From Proteiniphilum sp. (GTDB taxonomy: Bacteria; Bacteroidota; Bacteroidia; Bacteroidales; Dysgonomonadaceae): a stretch of DNA of 5,228 bases. The stretch lies in assembly GCA_031284475.1 (NCBI GenBank), contig JAISZV010000130.1:1-5228 (forward strand), written 5' to 3'. Shown one piece after another: positions 1-5,228 of this stretch. Numbering within the stretch: position 1 is the first letter of the stretch; each line of letters starts with the position of its first letter. Position numbers and translations under genes: made by a program. The notes under the pieces were generated by a model that worked only from the letters and a program-made list of their open reading frames with translations, did not search any database and was not told the origin of the DNA.

Positions 1-2762
<2,762 letters not shown>

Positions 2763-2864
2763 TTACACAAAAAAATGCAGGTTAAGGACGATAATTGGGG
2801 TTATTTCCTCTCATCTTATTAACTTGAGCATGTTGAAATTGCCCGGGACTGGAATATAGCATAA

Positions 2865-2882
2865 AATCGGAAAACTCCAATC
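2865..2882 (-). terminator. Weak candidate terminator after the HAD gene
   Basis: About 14 bases past the HAD stop codon the minus strand reads GATTGGA-GTTT-TCCGATT followed by TTA. The arms pair over 7 bp, two of them G-U wobbles, around a 4-base loop, with a short U run after it. Position and order fit an intrinsic terminator, but only two G-C pairs support the stem. The rest of the 218-bp intergenic region (2679-2896) contains the beta-galactosidase promoter and no other recognisable element. Confidence 0.3.
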
Positions 2883-2896
2883 GGGTTAGCTGACGT

Positions 2897-3679
2897 TTAG
2901 ACGGAAATAAGTTCAAAATGTTGCAATGCTTTTAGAATGCCGTCATTATCCACCGAACCGGTTACATAATCTGCCGCTTGTTTAACGTCGTCCTTTGCAT
3001 TTCCCATCGCGACGCCTATACCGGCATGACGGAGCATTTCAATATCATTTCCCCCGTCACCGAAAGACATTGTTTCATCAAGAGAAAAACCGTAATGCGC
3101 ACAGAACTGATCTATCCCTACGCCTTTGTCCACACCCTTGGCGATGACGTCGGCAAAAGTTGGGTACCATCGCATGGACGAACAGTTCGGCAACAGATTC
3201 ATCACATCTTTTTCCTGTGAATCTTTGAAGAATGCCGTCAACTGAAACAGTTCCTTGTCCCGATAATAATCAAGGTCATTTATCTGAGCCACTTCCTGTT
3301 TTAGGAGGTTCATCAGGAATTTCATCTCTTCGTCGATATAATTCAGGGAAAGCCTATGTTCTTCTACAAAAAGACAGGGAATCACCCTTTCCTGTTGTAA
3401 ATAATCGATGAAACGATTGACGTCCGACCGGTCAATACTCTTTCTGAAGATGACATTATCGGTACCCTGCAAACAGTAACAGCCGTTCATCGTAATATAT
3501 CCGTCAAATTCCATATTGTCCAGATTATTGATTACCGAGAAATGCCTGCCGGTGGCGATAAATACTTTGATACCTTTACCTCTGATCATCTCGATCGCTT
3601 TGCGGGTAGAATCGGGAATCCGATGGGTGTTAAAACTGACGAGTGTGCCGTCAATATCGAAAAAAATTGCTTTAACCAT
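2897..3679 (-). CDS. Cof-type HAD-IIB family phosphatase
   Basis: A 260-residue cytoplasmic Mg-dependent phosphatase, normal length for the Cof / subclass IIB family. Motif I is FFDIDGT at 6-12, with nucleophile D8 and acid/base D10. Motif II is IATGR at 41-45 (T43). The motif III lysine is most likely K185 (GVDKG). Motif IV is GDGGNDIEML at 207-216, with metal-binding D208 and D212. The C2B cap lies about 85-180 and would set substrate preference. Related enzymes act on sugar phosphates and other small phosphorylated metabolites; BT4131 of B. thetaiotaomicron, of similar length, is a characterised hexose-phosphate phosphatase, but orthology is not claimed. Start: the ATG at 3679 gives MVKAIFFDIDGT, ideal for the family. 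An in-frame TTG at 3724 would add 15 residues but lies upstream of the -7 box at 3703-3710, so it should not be transcribed from that promoter. The gene follows the S41 gene by 86 bp. Substrate unknown. Confidence 0.93.
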   Translation of the reverse strand: MVKAIFFDIDGTLVSFNTHRIPDSTRKAIEMIRGKGIKVFIATGRHFSVINNLDNMEFDGYITMNGCYCLQGTDNVIFRKSIDRSDVNRFIDYLQQERVIPCLFVEEHRLSLNYIDEEMKFLMNLLKQEVAQINDLDYYRDKELFQLTAFFKDSQEKDVMNLLPNCSSMRWYPTFADVIAKGVDKGVGIDQFCAHYGFSLDETMSFGDGGNDIEMLRHAGIGVAMGNAKDDVKQAADYVTGSVDNDGILKALQHFELISV

Positions 3680-3702
3680 AAATCTTTTTTGCCTGACTTT
3701 TG

Positions 3703-3710
3703 CAAATATA
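3703..3710 (-). promoter_or_regulatory. -7 box of a probable promoter for the HAD gene
   Basis: TATATTTG on the minus strand (3710 down to 3703) matches the Bacteroidota -7 consensus TAnnTTTG exactly, 23 bases before the ATG at 3679. I see no good TTTG at the -33 spacing. The promoter may be weak or activator-dependent, or the match may be chance. It suggests a short leader of about 15-20 nt and partial transcriptional independence from the upstream genes. Read-through from upstream is also possible because no terminator is visible in the 86-bp gap. Confidence 0.5.
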
Positions 3711-3765
3711 CATGAAAAAGCCAAGATTATCGCACTTTATTTTACGAATCTTATAAAGAGCAAAA

Positions 3766-4773
3766 TCACTGATTCTTCAATAATTCCCGTGCTTTTTCGA
3801 TAATGGTATCCAGGTTTTTCTTTTTGTCTTCTTCCAGCATATTTACGTATATATCAGGCTCTACACCAAACTCAATATGCTCTTTTTCGGCATTGAACAT
3901 GGGGGATGCGGAAAAACGTACCGACCAGCCGTTGGGAAGCTCGGAGGTGAACGGCAATCCGCTGCCGCCGCCCGTCTTGTCGCCCATAACGGTTACATTG
4001 GGCGCGTATTTCATAATGCTGACAAACTCGTTGGTTGCACTGTAACATCCTCTGTTCGTAAGAACGACTACCGGCTTCTGATAACGCACCCTATCGGAAC
4101 TCTCCACATATTTGGGATAAAGTTCGGAAAAATCGTTATGCCCGGGGCCTACTTTGTGAGAGATATAACCGATAAGCCGGCGTTCATTGAAAAAGCGGCT
4201 TGAAATCCTTTCCACATTGGCAAGGCTACCGCCCCCGTTGCTTCTCACATCAATGATAAGTCCCCGGCAAATAGCCATCCTGTTCAATACCTGGTCGAGG
4301 TTTCCAGGCCCCACATCATTGGTAAAACTCCCGTAATAGAGGTAACCGATATTGTCTTCCAGTATTTTATACCTCATTCCGGAGGCAATACTGTAATCCT
4401 TTCCGAGGTAATGTTCCTGCACCGATAAATCAAAGTTAGCAGGATAATCTTCCTGCCATTCCCAGTACCGGGTTACATCGTGCGCAGCGGACAAATTCAC
4501 ATGCCCGTCCTTCAATTCCGCGAGCATCAGCCCCATCAATTTAAACAGGCCATCATTGTCCATATCGGAAGTAATACGCGTACTGTATTCCCGGTACACC
4601 GCATCCCAGTCGATATCCTTATATTCAAAAAAACAGTAATTTCCGTCCAGAATAGTCCATAACGCATCGAAATTACCCTTCGGATCGTTGTCGAATTGCA
4701 TCATATCATCGCAACTCAGCCAAAGGATAAGCGGCAATAACAGAAGTACGGTATATTTCTTCCTTTTCTTCAT
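3766..4773 (-). CDS. S41-family peptidase-like lipoprotein
   Basis: A 335-residue exported protein of the S41 (C-terminal-processing / tricorn-core-like) fold. Residues 1-20 form a lysine-rich then leucine-rich signal peptide, followed by C21 as the probable lipidated cysteine (LWLSCDD). The -3 Trp makes the lipobox imperfect. Acidic residues after C21 (CDDMMQFDND) resemble Bacteroidota surface-export signals. Family motifs: LKDGHVNL at 87-94, GLIIDVRSNGGGS at 171-183, CYSATNEF at 243-250 with probable nucleophile S245, GDKTGGGSG at 264-272, and FGVEPDI at 302-308. No PDZ domain is evident and the protein is shorter than typical CtpA/Prc. Gly270 occupies the position where CtpA/Prc have the catalytic lysine (25 residues after Ser), while H91 matches the histidine of tricorn/IRBP-type members. 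Start: ATG at 4773; an in-frame TTG at 4803 would put extra residues before the Lys-rich signal peptide and overlap rpiB. It begins 20 bp after rpiB. Substrate unknown. Confidence 0.9.
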   Translation of the reverse strand: MKKRKKYTVLLLLPLILWLSCDDMMQFDNDPKGNFDALWTILDGNYCFFEYKDIDWDAVYREYSTRITSDMDNDGLFKLMGLMLAELKDGHVNLSAAHDVTRYWEWQEDYPANFDLSVQEHYLGKDYSIASGMRYKILEDNIGYLYYGSFTNDVGPGNLDQVLNRMAICRGLIIDVRSNGGGSLANVERISSRFFNERRLIGYISHKVGPGHNDFSELYPKYVESSDRVRYQKPVVVLTNRGCYSATNEFVSIMKYAPNVTVMGDKTGGGSGLPFTSELPNGWSVRFSASPMFNAEKEHIEFGVEPDIYVNMLEEDKKKNLDTIIEKARELLKNQ

Positions 4774-4785
4774 CAGTAGTATAAT

Positions 4786-4800
4786 CAGATAAATTATCTG
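4786..4800. repeat. Perfect 7-bp inverted repeat at the rpiB / S41 junction
   Basis: CAGATAA-A-TTATCTG on the + strand: perfect 7-bp arms around one base. It includes the rpiB stop codon (4794-4796) and ends 12 bases before the S41 ATG. As RNA it could fold into about a 6-bp stem with a 3-base loop, mostly A-U. It might affect translation of the S41 gene or be a protein-binding dyad. It may also be chance, as part of it is constrained by the rpiB codons. Confidence 0.35.
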
Positions 4801-5228
4801 CAAGGTATCTTGTTTACTCTCTTCTCGTGCCGCCCTCCTTCAAAAGGCGTACCCAGAAACATCGACAATATCTCATATACCTCTTCATCACTCAGAAACC
4901 TGCCCGGCAGCACAAGCGCGTTTGCATCATTATGAGCCCGCGCCAGGGAAGCCACTTCCGCATTCCAGCACAAAGCGGCGCGGACGCCCTGGTGTTTATT
5001 CAGCGCAATGCCTATTCCTATTCCCGATCCGCAAATAGCCACACCCGGGTAACATTCGCCGTTTTCTATGGCATGCGCCAAAGGATGGGCAAAATCGGGA
5101 TAGTCACAGCTTTCCTCGGAGTAGGCCCCGAAATCTTTGTAGGGAATCCCTTGTTCCTCAAGCGTTTTAATAATAAACTGCTTAACCTTATAACCCGCAT
5201 GATCGGACGCAAGCCCGATGGGTTTCTC
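4794..5228 (-). CDS. rpiB: Ribose-5-phosphate isomerase B, start cut by window edge
   Basis: Interconverts D-ribose 5-phosphate and D-ribulose 5-phosphate in the non-oxidative pentose phosphate pathway; a cytoplasmic LacA/RpiB-family enzyme, usually a homodimer or tetramer. The frame is open to base 5228 and gives 144 residues. Numbering from the first visible residue (EKPIGLASDHAGY) lines up with E. coli RpiB: D9 and H10 (SDHAG), catalytic C66 in AICGSGIGIGIA, anion-hole GSGIG 67-71, H99 in RAHNDAN, phosphate-binding R133 and R137 in GGRHEKRV. The family is about 145-150 residues long, so only the initiator Met and perhaps a few residues are missing. The stop TAA is at 4794-4796, with the S41 gene 20 bp downstream, suggesting co-transcription. 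In Bacteroides relatives rpiB often follows a transketolase gene; that neighbour would lie beyond the right edge and is inference. An internal TTG at 5081 encodes an ordinary Leu, not a start. Confidence 0.96.
   Translation of the reverse strand, partial: EKPIGLASDHAGYKVKQFIIKTLEEQGIPYKDFGAYSEESCDYPDFAHPLAHAIENGECYPGVAICGSGIGIGIALNKHQGVRAALCWNAEVASLARAHNDANALVLPGRFLSDEEVYEILSMFLGTPFEGGRHEKRVNKIPCR

Noticed and set aside
2842..2847. CCCGGG palindrome in the intergenic region
   Set aside because: A six-base palindrome that does not extend outward; expected by chance.
3766..4773. Possible Bacteroidota O-glycosylation motif DTI at residues 322-324 of the S41 protein (and DTM at 482-484 of the beta-galactosidase)
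   Set aside because: The three-residue D-[ST]-[AILMVT] motif is known in exported Bacteroides proteins, but it is too short to be meaningful without structural or experimental support.
4774..4803. TTG-initiated N-terminal extension of the S41 gene overlapping rpiB
   Set aside because: The ATG at 4773 gives a standard lipoprotein signal peptide starting MKKRKK; the extension would put a hydrophobic stretch before the charged n-region and depends on a TTG start.

Overview
The window looks like ordinary chromosome from a gut-type Bacteroidales bacterium (Bacteroides, Parabacteroides or a close relative). This rests on four things. There are Bacteroidota-style -7 promoter boxes (TAnnTTTG) ahead of two genes. 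Start codons lack Shine-Dalgarno sequences and have A-rich leaders. The beta-galactosidase is exported, with a signal peptide ending in TAQ. A lipoprotein has acidic residues directly after its lipid-bearing cysteine. GC content is middling by eye. No species call is made.

All four genes lie on the minus strand. In transcription order (right to left) they are: (1) rpiB, ribose-5-phosphate isomerase B, 4794-5228, cut by the right edge at or within a few codons of its start; (2) an S41-family peptidase-like lipoprotein, 3766-4773, starting 20 bp after rpiB ends and probably co-transcribed with it; (3) a Cof-type HAD-IIB phosphatase, 2897-3679, with its own -7 box in the 86-bp gap before it; (4) a large exported family GH2 beta-galactosidase, 1-2678, with a clear promoter in the 218-bp intergenic region. 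Its frame is open and uninterrupted from the ATG to the left edge, where about the last 140-150 residues are cut off.

The genes share a loose carbohydrate theme. The GH2 enzyme would release galactose from beta-galactosides in the periplasm, HAD-IIB enzymes commonly remove phosphate from sugar phosphates, and RpiB interconverts ribose-5-P and ribulose-5-P. Nothing in the window shows that they form one dedicated pathway. No SusC/SusD pair, sugar regulator, transposase, tRNA, rRNA, CRISPR array or phage gene is visible.

I found no convincing new biological system. The points most worth a second look are the S41 protein, where glycine occupies the usual catalytic-lysine position but a DGH histidine motif is present, its likely surface location and its pairing with rpiB, and two short perfect inverted repeats at gene junctions.
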